Origin: Streptomyces radicis
Lineage (GTDB): Bacteria > Actinomycetota > Actinomycetes > Streptomycetales > Streptomycetaceae
NCBI RefSeq assembly: GCF_003626575.1
Contig: NZ_RBDY01000009.1
Span: 62,001-126,000, forward strand
Reading direction: 5' to 3'
DNA: 64,000 nt
The notes beneath the pieces were generated by a model that saw nothing but the letters and a program-made list of their open reading frames with translations, did not search any database and had not been told where the DNA came from. Of this stretch, positions 16,646-24,734 are shown in pieces. How positions within the stretch are numbered: position 1 is the first letter of the stretch; every line of letters begins with the position of its first letter. The position numbers and the translations under genes are program-made.

Positions 16646-17377
16646 TCACGCGGACAGGCCGAGGGCCGCCATGCGCCGGGTGTGCGCCTCGGTGATGCGC
16701 GAGAACATCCGGCCGATCTCCGCCAGGTCGAAGCCGTCGGCGACGCCGCCCACCAGCATCGTGGAGAGCGCGTCCCGGTCGGCGACCACCCGCTGGGCCT
16801 GCGACAGCGCCTCGCCCATCAGCCGCCGCGCCCACAGCGCGAGGCGGCCGCCCACCGGGGGCTCGGCCGCGATCGCGGAGCGCACCTTCTCGACGGCGAA
16901 CTCGGCGTGCCCGGTGTCGTCGAGCACGGCGAGCACGAGCGAGCGGGTGTCGGAGTCGAGGCGTGAGGCGACCTCGCGGTAGAAGTCGGCGGCGATCGCG
17001 TCACCGACGTACGCCTTGACCAGGCCCTCGAGCCAGTCGGACGGCGCGGTCAGCCGGTGGAAGTCCTCGAGGGCCGACGCGAAGGGCTCCATGGCCTCGG
17101 TCGGCTCCTCGTCGATCTGCCGCAGCCGCTCGGTGAGCTGCTCGAAGTGGTGGAACTCGGCCGCGGCCATCCGGGCCAGCGCCGCCTTGTCGGCCAGGGT
17201 GGGCGCCAGCTTGGCGTCCTCCGCGAGGCGCTCGAACGCCGCGAGCTCGCCGTAGGCCAGGGCGCCGAGCAGGTCCACCACGGCCGCCCGGTACCTCGGG
17301 TCGGCCGACGCCTCCGCCCAGTCGGCCGCGGGCCGCGGCGCCTCGGAAGCGGGGGTCGAGGTCTCGGACGTCTCCAT
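16646..17377 (-). CDS. Ferritin-like di-iron protein (Rv3210c/MiaE-like)
   Basis: This 243-residue all-helical protein carries the features of a ferritin-like four-helix bundle: G-E-L-A-A-F-E-R-L-A-E-D, A-A-E-F-H-H-F-E near residue 86 (E-x-x-H type), V-G-D-A-I-A-A-D-F-Y near residue 136, and D-T-G-H-A-E-F near residue 165. These can supply a di-iron site. tRNA hydroxylase MiaE and stress ferritins share the fold; the precise reaction is unknown. ATG 17377 has GGAGGAGAG upstream. It is divergent from the DEAD-box helicase gene, the same pairing as in mycobacteria (Rv3210c-rhlE, from memory). The first 22 residues are a disordered Ser/Thr/Pro stretch. Confidence 0.8.
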   Translation of the reverse strand: METSETSTPASEAPRPAADWAEASADPRYRAAVVDLLGALAYGELAAFERLAEDAKLAPTLADKAALARMAAAEFHHFEQLTERLRQIDEEPTEAMEPFASALEDFHRLTAPSDWLEGLVKAYVGDAIAADFYREVASRLDSDTRSLVLAVLDDTGHAEFAVEKVRSAIAAEPPVGGRLALWARRLMGEALSQAQRVVADRDALSTMLVGGVADGFDLAEIGRMFSRITEAHTRRMAALGLSA

Positions 17378-17860
17378 CAGCTCTCCTCCGCGGGCGGTCG
17401 TGGGCCCCGCCCTCTCCTGGTCACGCCGTGCACAATAGCCCCTGAGCGTGGCCCTCCGTCCCGTGTGACGATCACCCGGACGACAGGGCCTGCCGCATGT
17501 GCGCCGTTCCGGGGTACAGTGGTATAGCGGCCCACTTGTATGTGGTGGGCCCATCCCCATGCCGGAGACCTGGGCCGGTCGCGTCCGCCGTCGCCTCGGC
17601 CGGACGTGCCGTAGGCCCAGACCCCCGAGGATGCCCGGTCGGTGGCCCGATCGGCTCCGACCTGACCAGCCCTCCGCGGCGGTGCGGTGTTCGCACCCTC
17701 CGCGGCATGAGGGACCCCGCTCGCGCGGTGCGTGCGCTTGAGCGAGACGACCGGGTCCCGCGCCCGAAGGCCGGCCCCCGACAGGGCCGCCACCCGCAGG
17801 CGCGGTGCAATCGACCCGCCTCGCCGCCGGGTGCCGCGTCACACAGAAGAGGCAACGACC
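17378..17860 (+). other. Gene-free interval with probable helicase mRNA leader
   Basis: No credible gene lies in these 483 bp. A TACAGT box at 17515-17520 predicts transcription from about 17527 toward the helicase, giving a leader of about 330 nt. Right at its start, GGCCCAC (17529-17535) can pair with GTGGGCC (17545-17551). A second hairpin, GGTGCG/CGCACC, lies at 17681-17697. Long structured leaders are known for cold-induced DEAD-box RNA helicases, so a riboregulatory element is plausible. The left part should hold the divergent promoter of the ferritin-like gene. Confidence 0.45.
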
Positions 17861-19528
17861 CTGTCCGCTACCACCACACCCACCAGCTTTCGGGATCTGG
17901 GGATCCTGGCCGAGACGGCAGAGGCCCTCGAGGCCGTCGGCATCACCACCCCGTTCCCCATCCAGGAGATGACCCTCCCGGTCGCCCTCGCGGGCACGGA
18001 CGTCATCGGCCAGGCCAAGACCGGCACGGGCAAGACGCTGGGCTTCGGCCTGCCGCTGCTCGAGAAGGTCACCGTTCCCGCCGACGTCGAGTCCGGGCGC
18101 GCCGAGACCGCCGGGCTCACCGACGCCCCGCAGGCGCTCGTCGTCGTGCCCACGCGCGAGCTGTGCCAGCAGGTGACCAACGACCTGCTGACCGCGGGCA
18201 AGGTGCGGAACGTCCGCGTCGTCTCCATCTACGGAGGCCGCGCCTACGAGCCGCAGGTCGAGGCGCTGGCCCGGGGCGTGGACGTCGTCGTCGGCACGCC
18301 GGGGCGGCTGCTCGACCTCGCGGGCCAGCGCAAGCTCGACCTGTCGCACATCCGCTGCCTCGTCCTCGACGAGGCCGACGAGATGCTCGACCTCGGCTTC
18401 CTGCCCGACGTGGAGAAGATCATCGAGCGCCTGCCCGCGAAGCGGCAGACGATGCTGTTCTCCGCCACCATGCCGGGGCAGGTCATCGGCCTCGCCCGGC
18501 GGTACATGAGCCAGCCCACCCACATCCGCGCCACGGAGCCCGACGACGAGGGCGCGACTGTGGCCAACACCACGCAGCACGTCTTCAGGGCGCACTCGCT
18601 CGACAAGCCCGAGATGGTCTCGCGCATCCTCCAGGCCGAGGGCAGGGGCCTGGTGATGATCTTCTGCCGCACCAAGCGCACGGCCGCCGACGTGGCCGAG
18701 CAGCTGGGCCGCCGGGGCTTCGCCGCCGCCGCGGTCCACGGCGACCTGGGGCAGGGGGCGCGCGAGCAGGCGCTGCGGGCGTTCCGCAACGGGAAGGTCG
18801 ACGTCCTCGTCTGTACCGACGTCGCGGCCCGCGGTATCGACGTGGACGGCGTCACCCATGTGATCAACTACCAGACGCCCGAGGACGAGAAGACCTATCT
18901 GCACCGCATCGGCAGGACGGGCCGCGCCGGTGCCACCGGCATCGCGGTCACCCTGGTCGACTGGGACGACATCCCGCGCTGGCAGCTGATCAACAAGGCG
19001 CTCGGCCTGGCGTTCCCCGACCCGCCCGAGACGTACTCCACCTCCCCGCACCTCTTCGAGGTGCTGCGGATCCCGGAGGGCACCAAGGGCACGCTGCCGC
19101 GCGCCGAGCGCACCCGCGCCGGGCTCGCGGCCGAGGAGGTCGAGGACCTGGGCGGGCCCGGTTCGCGGCGCCGCGGGCGCGAGACGCGCCCGCAGCGCGC
19201 GACGACCACCCGCACCCCGCGCCAGCGCCGCCGCACCCGCGGCGGGGTCGAGGTCGGGGACGAGGGCGGCGAGGCGCCCGAGGCGCCCGAGCCGCAGGGC
19301 GCGCGGAAGGCCGCGGCGCCCGCGAAGGCCAAGGCCGCCAAGGCCCAGGCCGCCCCCGCGGGGGACGCCGCGCCCGAGTCGGGCGGGGACGGCGCGGAGG
19401 GCGTCGCCGCGCCGCGCACCCCGCGCCGCCGTCGCCGCAGGACCCGCGGCGGCCAGGCGGGGGCCACGGGAGCGGCGGGCGCGGGCGGCGCGGCCACCGC
19501 CACGGACCCGGCGCCGACCGAGTCCTGA
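17861..19528 (+). CDS. DEAD-box ATP-dependent RNA helicase
   Basis: This is a superfamily 2 RNA helicase of about 555 residues with all motifs: Q-motif (F-P-I-Q), Walker A A-K-T-G-T-G-K-T, P-T-R-E-L, T-P-G-R, D-E-A-D, S-A-T, then domain 2 with I-F-C-R-T-K-R, T-D-V-A-A-R-G-I-D and H-R-I-G-R-T-G-R. A basic, Ala-rich tail of about 150 residues (R-R-R-R-R-T-R-G-G clusters) probably binds RNA. It remodels RNA in the cytoplasm (ribosome assembly, mRNA decay, cold response). No ATG fits: CTG at 17861 has AGAAGAGG at 8-nt spacing and is preferred; GTG at 17831 lacks a ribosome site. It is RhlE/CshA-like by sequence and by position. Confidence 0.9.
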   Translation: MSATTTPTSFRDLGILAETAEALEAVGITTPFPIQEMTLPVALAGTDVIGQAKTGTGKTLGFGLPLLEKVTVPADVESGRAETAGLTDAPQALVVVPTRELCQQVTNDLLTAGKVRNVRVVSIYGGRAYEPQVEALARGVDVVVGTPGRLLDLAGQRKLDLSHIRCLVLDEADEMLDLGFLPDVEKIIERLPAKRQTMLFSATMPGQVIGLARRYMSQPTHIRATEPDDEGATVANTTQHVFRAHSLDKPEMVSRILQAEGRGLVMIFCRTKRTAADVAEQLGRRGFAAAAVHGDLGQGAREQALRAFRNGKVDVLVCTDVAARGIDVDGVTHVINYQTPEDEKTYLHRIGRTGRAGATGIAVTLVDWDDIPRWQLINKALGLAFPDPPETYSTSPHLFEVLRIPEGTKGTLPRAERTRAGLAAEEVEDLGGPGSRRRGRETRPQRATTTRTPRQRRRTRGGVEVGDEGGEAPEAPEPQGARKAAAPAKAKAAKAQAAPAGDAAPESGGDGAEGVAAPRTPRRRRRRTRGGQAGATGAAGAGGAATATDPAPTES

Positions 19529-19567
19529 GGATCGGCGCCTGACACGGCTCACATCGAGGCGGGGCCC

Positions 19568-21364
19568 TCAGAAGACGGGCTCGCCGTCCCGGGTCAGGCG
19601 CCAGTCGACCGAGGCGAACGCGGCGGGGTCGATCTCGCCGTTCGCCTGGACCCACGCGATGATCGTGTTGCGGATCTCGTCCGAGTTCGACCAGAGCTGG
19701 TCGGCCGCGGCCACATGCGGAAAGTTTCCGCCGCCGTTGGCGCGGTAGTTGTTCACCGCGAGCACGAACTCCGCCGTGTCCGCGACCGGTTCGCCCTCGA
19801 ACGCGAGCCCGGTGATCCGCGAGCCCGCGGGCTCGGCGATGTCGATGTCGTAGGTGACCCCGCTGACCACGTCGTAGTTGTAGTCGGGCGTCCCGTCCGC
19901 GTTGGTCAGCTCCTCCGGGTCCACCGGGGCGCCCGCCGGGACCCGCGCGAAGTAACGGGCCGAGAACTCCAGGTAGTCCTTCAGCTGCGCGCCCGTGACG
20001 AGCCGGGCCTCCAGCGTGTTCTCGAAGACGTACATCCCCGCCACGTCCCGGATCGTGACATCGCCCGCGGGGATCGCCGCGGTGCGCGAGAAGCAGGCCG
20101 CCTGCGACAGCACCGGCAGGTCCCCGTACTCCGTGCCCGCCATCGCCGCGCGCACCGTCTCGGCCTGCACATGGTTGATGAAGTCGATGATCGGGGTGTC
20201 GCGCCATGGCGCCTCGGCCGCCGTCATCGCCTCGGACGCGGTGCCGATGACCTGGTTGACATAGGCGACCGCGTTGGCGTGCTCCTCGGCCACGAGCGCG
20301 GTGATGCGCGGGTCCTCGTCGGCCGTGTTGGCGTTCAGCACGCGCGAGCCGACCGACTCGACCTGCCAGTGGCCGCGTCGCCACACCAGCTCGATGTCGA
20401 ACACGCTCAGCCGCATGCCCCAGCGCAGCGGCTCGGAGAGCACCACGTCGCGCCCGGTCTCGGCGTTGGTCACCCGGCGCTCGGCGATCTCCTCGTGCGC
20501 GTGGCCCACCAGGATCGCGTCGATGCCCGGCACCTGCTCGGCGACCAGCGCGGCGGCGTTCTCCACGTGCGGGAGCTGGTCGCCGTACGAGGACGTGCCG
20601 CTCGTGCCCGAGTGCGCGGAGACGATGACGACGTCGGCGCCCGCGGCGCGCATCCTCGGCACCCAGTGCGCGGCCTGCTCGGGCAGCCCGGGGAACGTCA
20701 TCAGGCCCTCGACATGCGCGCGGTCCCACACGGCGATGCCGGGGTTGGTGAGGCCGAGCACCCCGACCTTGACGTCCCGCCCGTACGGGTTGCGCAGCGT
20801 GCCGATCCAGTACGGCGGGAACGCGGGCCGCTCGGTCGCCGCGTCGAGCGCGTTGGCCGCGAGCAGGGGGAAGTCGCACTGCTCCTCGAAGGCGCGCAGC
20901 AGCGGGATGCCGTAGTTGAACTCGTGGTTGCCCAGCGCGACCGCGTCGTAGCCCATGGCGTTCATGGCCAGCGCCATGGGGTGCACGGGGCCGCCGTTCC
21001 CGCCGGTGATGGGGTCGATCTTGGCGTAGTAGTAGGCGAGTTGGGTGCCCTGGATGGTGTCGCCCGCGTCGATCAGCAGGGTGCGGTGGGGGCCGCGTTC
21101 GTCGCGGATCGCGTTGATCAGGGTGGAGAGCTTGGCCAGGCCGATGTCGTTCCCCTCGCCGTCGGTGAACTCGGCGTCGGTGAAGTAGTCCCAGTTCAGG
21201 ACGTTGCCATGCAGGTCGGTCGTGCCCATGACGGAGAACGAGAAACGCAGGGGGTCGGGCGTCCACTCCGCGGCGGCGGGGGTGGTGCCCGCGGCGGTGG
21301 CGAGCGCGACGCCCGCGCTCGTGGCCGCGGTGCGGCCGATGAAGGTGCGGCGGTCGAGCGACAT
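19568..21364 (-). CDS. Tat-exported bifunctional metallophosphatase/5'-nucleotidase
   Basis: This 598-residue protein opens with a twin-arginine signal (D-R-R-T-F-I-G-R) and an Ala-rich hydrophobic region to about residue 32. The metallophosphoesterase domain (about 45-330) shows all metal motifs: T-D-L-H-G-N, D-A-G-D-T, G-N-H-E-F, and G-H-A-H-E. The C-terminal 5'-nucleotidase substrate domain (about 370-590) includes N-N-Y-R-A-N-G-G-G-N-F and the aromatic base-stacking loops. It should hydrolyse extracellular nucleotides or 2',3'-cyclic nucleotides to recover phosphate and nucleosides, as UshA/CpdB do. ATG 21364 has GGAGTCACCCCC upstream. tatB of the export system lies 7 kb away. Confidence 0.9.
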   Translation of the reverse strand: MSLDRRTFIGRTAATSAGVALATAAGTTPAAAEWTPDPLRFSFSVMGTTDLHGNVLNWDYFTDAEFTDGEGNDIGLAKLSTLINAIRDERGPHRTLLIDAGDTIQGTQLAYYYAKIDPITGGNGGPVHPMALAMNAMGYDAVALGNHEFNYGIPLLRAFEEQCDFPLLAANALDAATERPAFPPYWIGTLRNPYGRDVKVGVLGLTNPGIAVWDRAHVEGLMTFPGLPEQAAHWVPRMRAAGADVVIVSAHSGTSGTSSYGDQLPHVENAAALVAEQVPGIDAILVGHAHEEIAERRVTNAETGRDVVLSEPLRWGMRLSVFDIELVWRRGHWQVESVGSRVLNANTADEDPRITALVAEEHANAVAYVNQVIGTASEAMTAAEAPWRDTPIIDFINHVQAETVRAAMAGTEYGDLPVLSQAACFSRTAAIPAGDVTIRDVAGMYVFENTLEARLVTGAQLKDYLEFSARYFARVPAGAPVDPEELTNADGTPDYNYDVVSGVTYDIDIAEPAGSRITGLAFEGEPVADTAEFVLAVNNYRANGGGNFPHVAAADQLWSNSDEIRNTIIAWVQANGEIDPAAFASVDWRLTRDGEPVF

Positions 21365-21494
21365 GGGGGTGACTCCTCGCGGGGTGGGGCCTCGGAACGC
21401 GCGTAGATTCTGGCGGAGCCGCCCGTTCGGCAACACCCCCTCGGCGTTTCTCCTCGATGACGGAACGATGTCGTCGGCCGTCTCCCGAGCCGGT

Positions 21495-21500
21495 TACCGT
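21495..21500 (+). promoter_or_regulatory. -10 box TACCGT, predicted leaderless
   Basis: TACCGT predicts +1 at about 21507, one base before the GTG at 21508. No ribosome site is visible. Confidence 0.45.
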
Positions 21501-21507
21501 CGTGGGT

Positions 21508-22416
21508 GTGAGCAGACCGCCCTTCTGTGAACCGCCCGCCGAGGTGCGGGCCCACCGGCTCGCCACCCGCAGGGGCGAGTTCGCCGTGCTCGACGCCGTC
21601 CCCGCCGACCGCGCGCCCGTCGCCACGGCGCTCCTCGTGCCCGGGTACACCGGCAGCAAGGAGGACTTCATCGCGCTGCTCGTCCCGCTCGCCGAGGCGG
21701 GCATCAGGGCCGTGGCGGTCGACGGCCGCGGCCAGTACGAGTCGGTGTGCGCGGAGGGACCCGCGGCGTTCGGTCTCGGCGCGCTCGCCGAGGACGTGCT
21801 GGCGCAGGCGGCGGCGCTGGGCGAAGGGCCCCTGCACCTGGTGGGGCACTCGCTCGGCGGGCTGATCTCGCGCGGCGCGGTGCTGCGGGCGGTGGCCGCG
21901 GGGAGCGCCCCGCCGTTCGCCTCGCTCACGCTCATCGGCTCGGGTCCGGGGCGGATCGTGCGCCGCCAGCGGTGGCGCGCGCGGGCGCTCGGCGCGGTGC
22001 TGCCGCTGCTCGGCGCGCGGCGCATATGGTGGCTGACCCGGCGGGGCGTCGAGCCGGGCGAGGTGGGGGCGTTCCTCCACCGCCGCTGGCTGGCCAACGC
22101 GCCCACGCAGCTGCGGACCACGGGCCGCGCGCTGTGCTACGAGCCGGACCGGGTGGACCTGCTGGCGCGGGTGGGGCTGCCGATCCATGTGCTGTCGGGG
22201 GAGCGGGACGGCGTCTGGCCCGTCCCCGACATCGACCGCATGGCCGAACGCCTCGGCGCGCACCGCACGGTGATCGCGGGCGCCGAGCACTCGCCCAACG
22301 CCGAGGCCCCGGCGGCCACGGCGGCGGCCCTGCTCACGTTCTGGGCCGCCCTCCCCTCCCCGCGCCCGCCCGCCTCCCCCGACCCGACCGAACGGGACCG
22401 CTCGGCGGCGGGCTGA
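21508..22416 (+). CDS. Alpha/beta-hydrolase
   Basis: This 302-residue alpha/beta-hydrolase has the oxyanion loop P-G-Y-T-G-S-K-E-D, nucleophile elbow G-H-S-L-G-G (Ser near residue 115), acidic residue in G-E-R-D-G-V-W-P and catalytic His in G-A-E-H-S-P-N. There is no signal peptide, so it acts in the cytoplasm. It is divergent from the 5'-nucleotidase. GTG 21508 is preferred because a TACCGT box puts transcription start beside it; an open frame continues 17 codons further upstream. The tail is Pro-rich. The substrate cannot be inferred; lysophospholipase, esterase and thioesterase activities are all possible. Confidence 0.85.
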   Translation: MSRPPFCEPPAEVRAHRLATRRGEFAVLDAVPADRAPVATALLVPGYTGSKEDFIALLVPLAEAGIRAVAVDGRGQYESVCAEGPAAFGLGALAEDVLAQAAALGEGPLHLVGHSLGGLISRGAVLRAVAAGSAPPFASLTLIGSGPGRIVRRQRWRARALGAVLPLLGARRIWWLTRRGVEPGEVGAFLHRRWLANAPTQLRTTGRALCYEPDRVDLLARVGLPIHVLSGERDGVWPVPDIDRMAERLGAHRTVIAGAEHSPNAEAPAATAAALLTFWAALPSPRPPASPDPTERDRSAAG

Positions 22417-22433
22417 CGGGGGCGCGTTGATCG

Positions 22434-22640
22434 GTGGCCCGCCGCGCGCGTGACCGCTTCGCGCGGGCGCTCGCGGGTACGCTCACCGATCCCGCGTTGG
22501 CCGCGCTGCCGCCCGTGGGCGCCGTTGACCAGTGGGCCGACGGCCTGGAGCTCCTGGAGCGGCAACGCCCCCCCCGCGCCGCCGTCGAGGCGTTCGGGCC
22601 GGTCAACCGACCAGCGGCTGGGCGCCCTTCGCGCGGGTGA
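22434..22640 (+). CDS. Possible small ORF after the hydrolase
   Basis: This is a 68-codon frame starting at GTG 22434. Its first 50 residues look protein-like (R-F-A-R-A-L-A-G-T-L-T-D-P-A-L, then V-D-Q-W-A-D-G-L-E-L-L), but it overlaps the 3' end of the convergent PHP gene by 38 bp and has only a weak GGGG ribosome site. It may be a short conserved protein or chance. No family is recognised. Confidence 0.3.
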   Translation: MARRARDRFARALAGTLTDPALAALPPVGAVDQWADGLELLERQRPPRAAVEAFGPVNRPAAGRPSRG

Positions 22641-23445
22641 GCAGCTCCGCGTAGACCTCGGGGGGCGTCGTGAACGCGCCGAGGTCGACCGCCTTGCGCG
22701 TGCCGTGGTAGTCGCTCGACCCCGTGGTCAGCAGGCCGAGGTCGCCCGCCAAGCCGAGCAGCCTCGCGTGGGCGTCGGCGTTGTGGTCCATGTGGTTCAG
22801 CTCGACACCGTCGAGACCCGCCTCGGCGAGCCGGACGATCGCGCCGTCGGGCACGCACCGGCCGCGCTGCTCGGCGAGCGGGTGGGCGAAGACGGCGACG
22901 CCACCGGCGTTCCTGATGAGGCGGATCGCGTCGAACGCGTCGAGCTCGTGCTTGCCGACCCAGGCCACGCCGCCGTCGCCGATCCACTGGGCGGTGAACG
23001 CGGCCGGGATGTCGGGGATGACGCCCGCCTCGACCATCGCGGCGGCGATGTGCGGGCGGCCGACCGAGCCCGCCGCCAGCTCGCGGACCCGCTCCCAGGT
23101 GATCGGGACGCCCATCTCCCGGAGCTTGGCCACGATGCCCTTCGCCCTCGGCACCCGGTCGTCGCGCAACAGGTCGCGCTCACGGGCCAGCTCGGGCTCG
23201 GTGGGGTCGAACAGGTACCCCAGCATGTGCAGCGAGACGCCGTCGAGGCGGCAGGAGATCTCCGCGCCGGTCACCAGCGTCAGGCCCGCGGGCAGCGCCG
23301 CGGCCGCGGCCGCGTGGCCCGCGACGGTGTCGTGGTCGGTCAGGGCGACGACGTCGAGCCCGGCGGCGCTGGCCGCTGCGACCAGCTCGTCGGGGGTGTC
23401 GGTGCCGTCGGACGCCGTGGAGTGGGTGTGCAGGTCGATGCGCAC
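22603..23445 (-). CDS. PHP-domain phosphoesterase (RNase AM/YciV type)
   Basis: This 280-residue PHP-domain metalloenzyme begins M-R-I-D-L-H-T-H-S, carrying the first His pair of the trinuclear metal site. Further ligands are in L-T-D-H-D-T, T-G-A-E-I-S, F-A-H-P-L, and the final S-S-D-Y-H-G. Stand-alone PHP proteins of this length and order (YciV/RNase AM group) hydrolyse 3',5'-bisphosphonucleotides and trim short RNAs 5' to 3'; trehalose or histidinol phosphatases share the fold but differ in length and motifs. The GTG start at 23445 lies 4 bp after the DUF6758 stop, so it may be co-transcribed, yet TATCCT at 23452-23457 could also drive it as a leaderless message. Confidence 0.85.
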   Translation of the reverse strand: MRIDLHTHSTASDGTDTPDELVAAASAAGLDVVALTDHDTVAGHAAAAAALPAGLTLVTGAEISCRLDGVSLHMLGYLFDPTEPELARERDLLRDDRVPRAKGIVAKLREMGVPITWERVRELAAGSVGRPHIAAAMVEAGVIPDIPAAFTAQWIGDGGVAWVGKHELDAFDAIRLIRNAGGVAVFAHPLAEQRGRCVPDGAIVRLAEAGLDGVELNHMDHNADAHARLLGLAGDLGLLTTGSSDYHGTRKAVDLGAFTTPPEVYAELLTRAKGAQPLVG

Positions 23446-23449
23446 CGGT

Positions 23450-24097
23450 TCAGGATAGCCGCGGCAGCAGCTGCGGTGAGAGGGCGCCGCAGGGCACCAG
23501 GTCCACCTCGGACCCGGCGTCGCGCAGATCGGTCAGCACCAGCTCGTCGTACAGCAGCATCCCCGACTCGGGCGGCCACACGACGGCCCACAGCCACAGG
23601 CCCATCGCCTCGCCCGCGAACACCGCGCGGTCATCGGGGGCGTCCCGCACGAGCCACAGCGGGGTGGGGCGCCCCGCGGCCAGCACCTTGGCCTGCGGCG
23701 GCTCGTCGACGTCGAGCCGCGGGCCGGGGTCGGGGCCCGGCACGCCCGCGTATCCGGCGCCGAGGCCGACGCCCAACTCCTCGGCGATCAGCAGCAGCTC
23801 GCCGGGCCCGCCGAGCGGTCCAGGGCCCGTGCACGCGACGGCCGTGGCCCGGCCGCCGCCGCGGTCGTCCCCCGCGTAGGCGATGCCCGTGAACAGCCAG
23901 CCCACGGGCAGTGGCCACGGCATCCACACGGGAACGCGGGCGCGGCCGACGGCCACGGTGAGCGCGTTGACGCTGGGCGGGACGACGGGCTGGAGCGGGT
24001 GCACAGCGCCGTGGTCGGCACACTGCCAGGAGTCGGCGAAGAGCCCGGGCGCCCGGACCCGCCCACCGCATTTCGGGCAACTGGGTTCGCCCCTCAT
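23450..24097 (-). CDS. DUF6758 family protein with zinc ribbon
   Basis: This 215-residue protein starts M-R-G-E-P-S-C-P-K-C-G-G, a zinc-ribbon half with C-P-K-C, and a second pair is probably completed by S-W-Q-C and a nearby His. The remainder is a streptomycete-specific alpha/beta domain with the W-M-P-W-P-L-P-V-G-W-L-F-T-G and W-L-W-A-V-V-W-P-P-E-S-G-M-L-L motifs, which I recognise as DUF6758. Function is unknown. ATG 24097 is chosen because the zinc motif follows at once; upstream in-frame codons to 24127 look non-native. It lies between the SUFU-like gene (44 bp upstream) and the PHP gene (4 bp downstream) in a same-strand run. Confidence 0.75.
   Translation of the reverse strand: MRGEPSCPKCGGRVRAPGLFADSWQCADHGAVHPLQPVVPPSVNALTVAVGRARVPVWMPWPLPVGWLFTGIAYAGDDRGGGRATAVACTGPGPLGGPGELLLIAEELGVGLGAGYAGVPGPDPGPRLDVDEPPQAKVLAAGRPTPLWLVRDAPDDRAVFAGEAMGLWLWAVVWPPESGMLLYDELVLTDLRDAGSEVDLVPCGALSPQLLPRLS
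23452..23457 (-). promoter_or_regulatory. -10 box TATCCT, predicted leaderless PHP gene
   Basis: TATCCT on the minus strand places +1 exactly at the GTG start (23445). It overlaps the last codons of the upstream gene, so the PHP gene may have both read-through and its own start. Confidence 0.4.
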
Positions 24098-24140
24098 GGG
24101 GAACAACAGTCCCTCCGCGCCGCCCATGAGTCAAGGCGAT

Positions 24141-24734
24141 TCACGGGCCGAGCGGGACCTGGGCGCGCAGCGGATCACGGGGATCGGCGCCATGGCCCGC
24201 CCAGCGCTCGGTCAACGCGTCCGCGCCGTGGGCCCGTTGCCAGGCCGCCTCGTGCGGGGTCATGGGCAGCAGCGGCAGGAAGCGCACCGGGTCGCGGGGC
24301 GCGGGGAGCGCCAACTCCGGTACGGATCCGTCGGGTCGGCCGACCAGCACCGCGGTGAACGGCGCCCCTGGCCACAGTGGCTCGCCCAGGTCGAGCGAGC
24401 CGCCAGGGGCCACCACGACGCCCTCCACCTGAGGCGAGGCGGCCACCACGGCCAGCGGGCGCAGCACCGCGTCGGTGGCGGCGCGCCCCGCGCGCAGGGT
24501 CAGCAACAGCTCGGCGCGCGGCCCTCGTTCGGGGTCGGCGACCGGCGCGGTGGGGTCGGCCATGGGCGCGGCCGACATGCCGAGGGTGGCGTAGCGCACG
24601 AGCCCCGCGGCCTGGTCGGGGAAGCGCAGCACCTCGATGCGGTCCACGCCGACGAACGTCACGGCCGCGCGCGCGTCCGGCTCGCCGAACGCCGTCCGCA
24701 GCCGGTCGGTCACCCGCGCCAGGACGCCGGTCAC
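24141..24734 (-). CDS. Suppressor-of-fused (SUFU) domain protein
   Basis: This 197-residue protein resembles bacterial SUFU-domain proteins: P-D-Q-A-A-G-L-V-R-Y-A-T-L-G-M-S, R-A-E-L-L-L-T-L-R-A-G, then F-L-P-L-L-P-M-T-P-H-E-A-A-W and a closing D-P-R-D-P. In animals the domain regulates Gli factors; in bacteria it is common, often in immunity or toxin neighbourhoods, with no agreed function. The GTG start at 24734 overlaps the EamA stop by 4 bp (GTGA), so the two proteins are translationally coupled. The second half of the fold is short compared with animal SUFU, as usual for bacterial members. Confidence 0.75.
   Translation of the reverse strand: MTGVLARVTDRLRTAFGEPDARAAVTFVGVDRIEVLRFPDQAAGLVRYATLGMSAAPMADPTAPVADPERGPRAELLLTLRAGRAATDAVLRPLAVVAASPQVEGVVVAPGGSLDLGEPLWPGAPFTAVLVGRPDGSVPELALPAPRDPVRFLPLLPMTPHEAAWQRAHGADALTERWAGHGADPRDPLRAQVPLGP

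Noticed and set aside
16646..19552. A 968-codon open frame on the minus strand
   Set aside because: It is antisense to the DEAD-box helicase over most of its length; only its last 243 codons (the ferritin-like protein) look like protein. The rest is low-complexity Arg/Gly-rich sequence typical of GC-rich shadow frames.
18990..22121. A 1,043-codon minus-strand open frame
   Set aside because: It runs antisense to the helicase and in the wrong frame through the 5'-nucleotidase gene, whose own frame has all family motifs.
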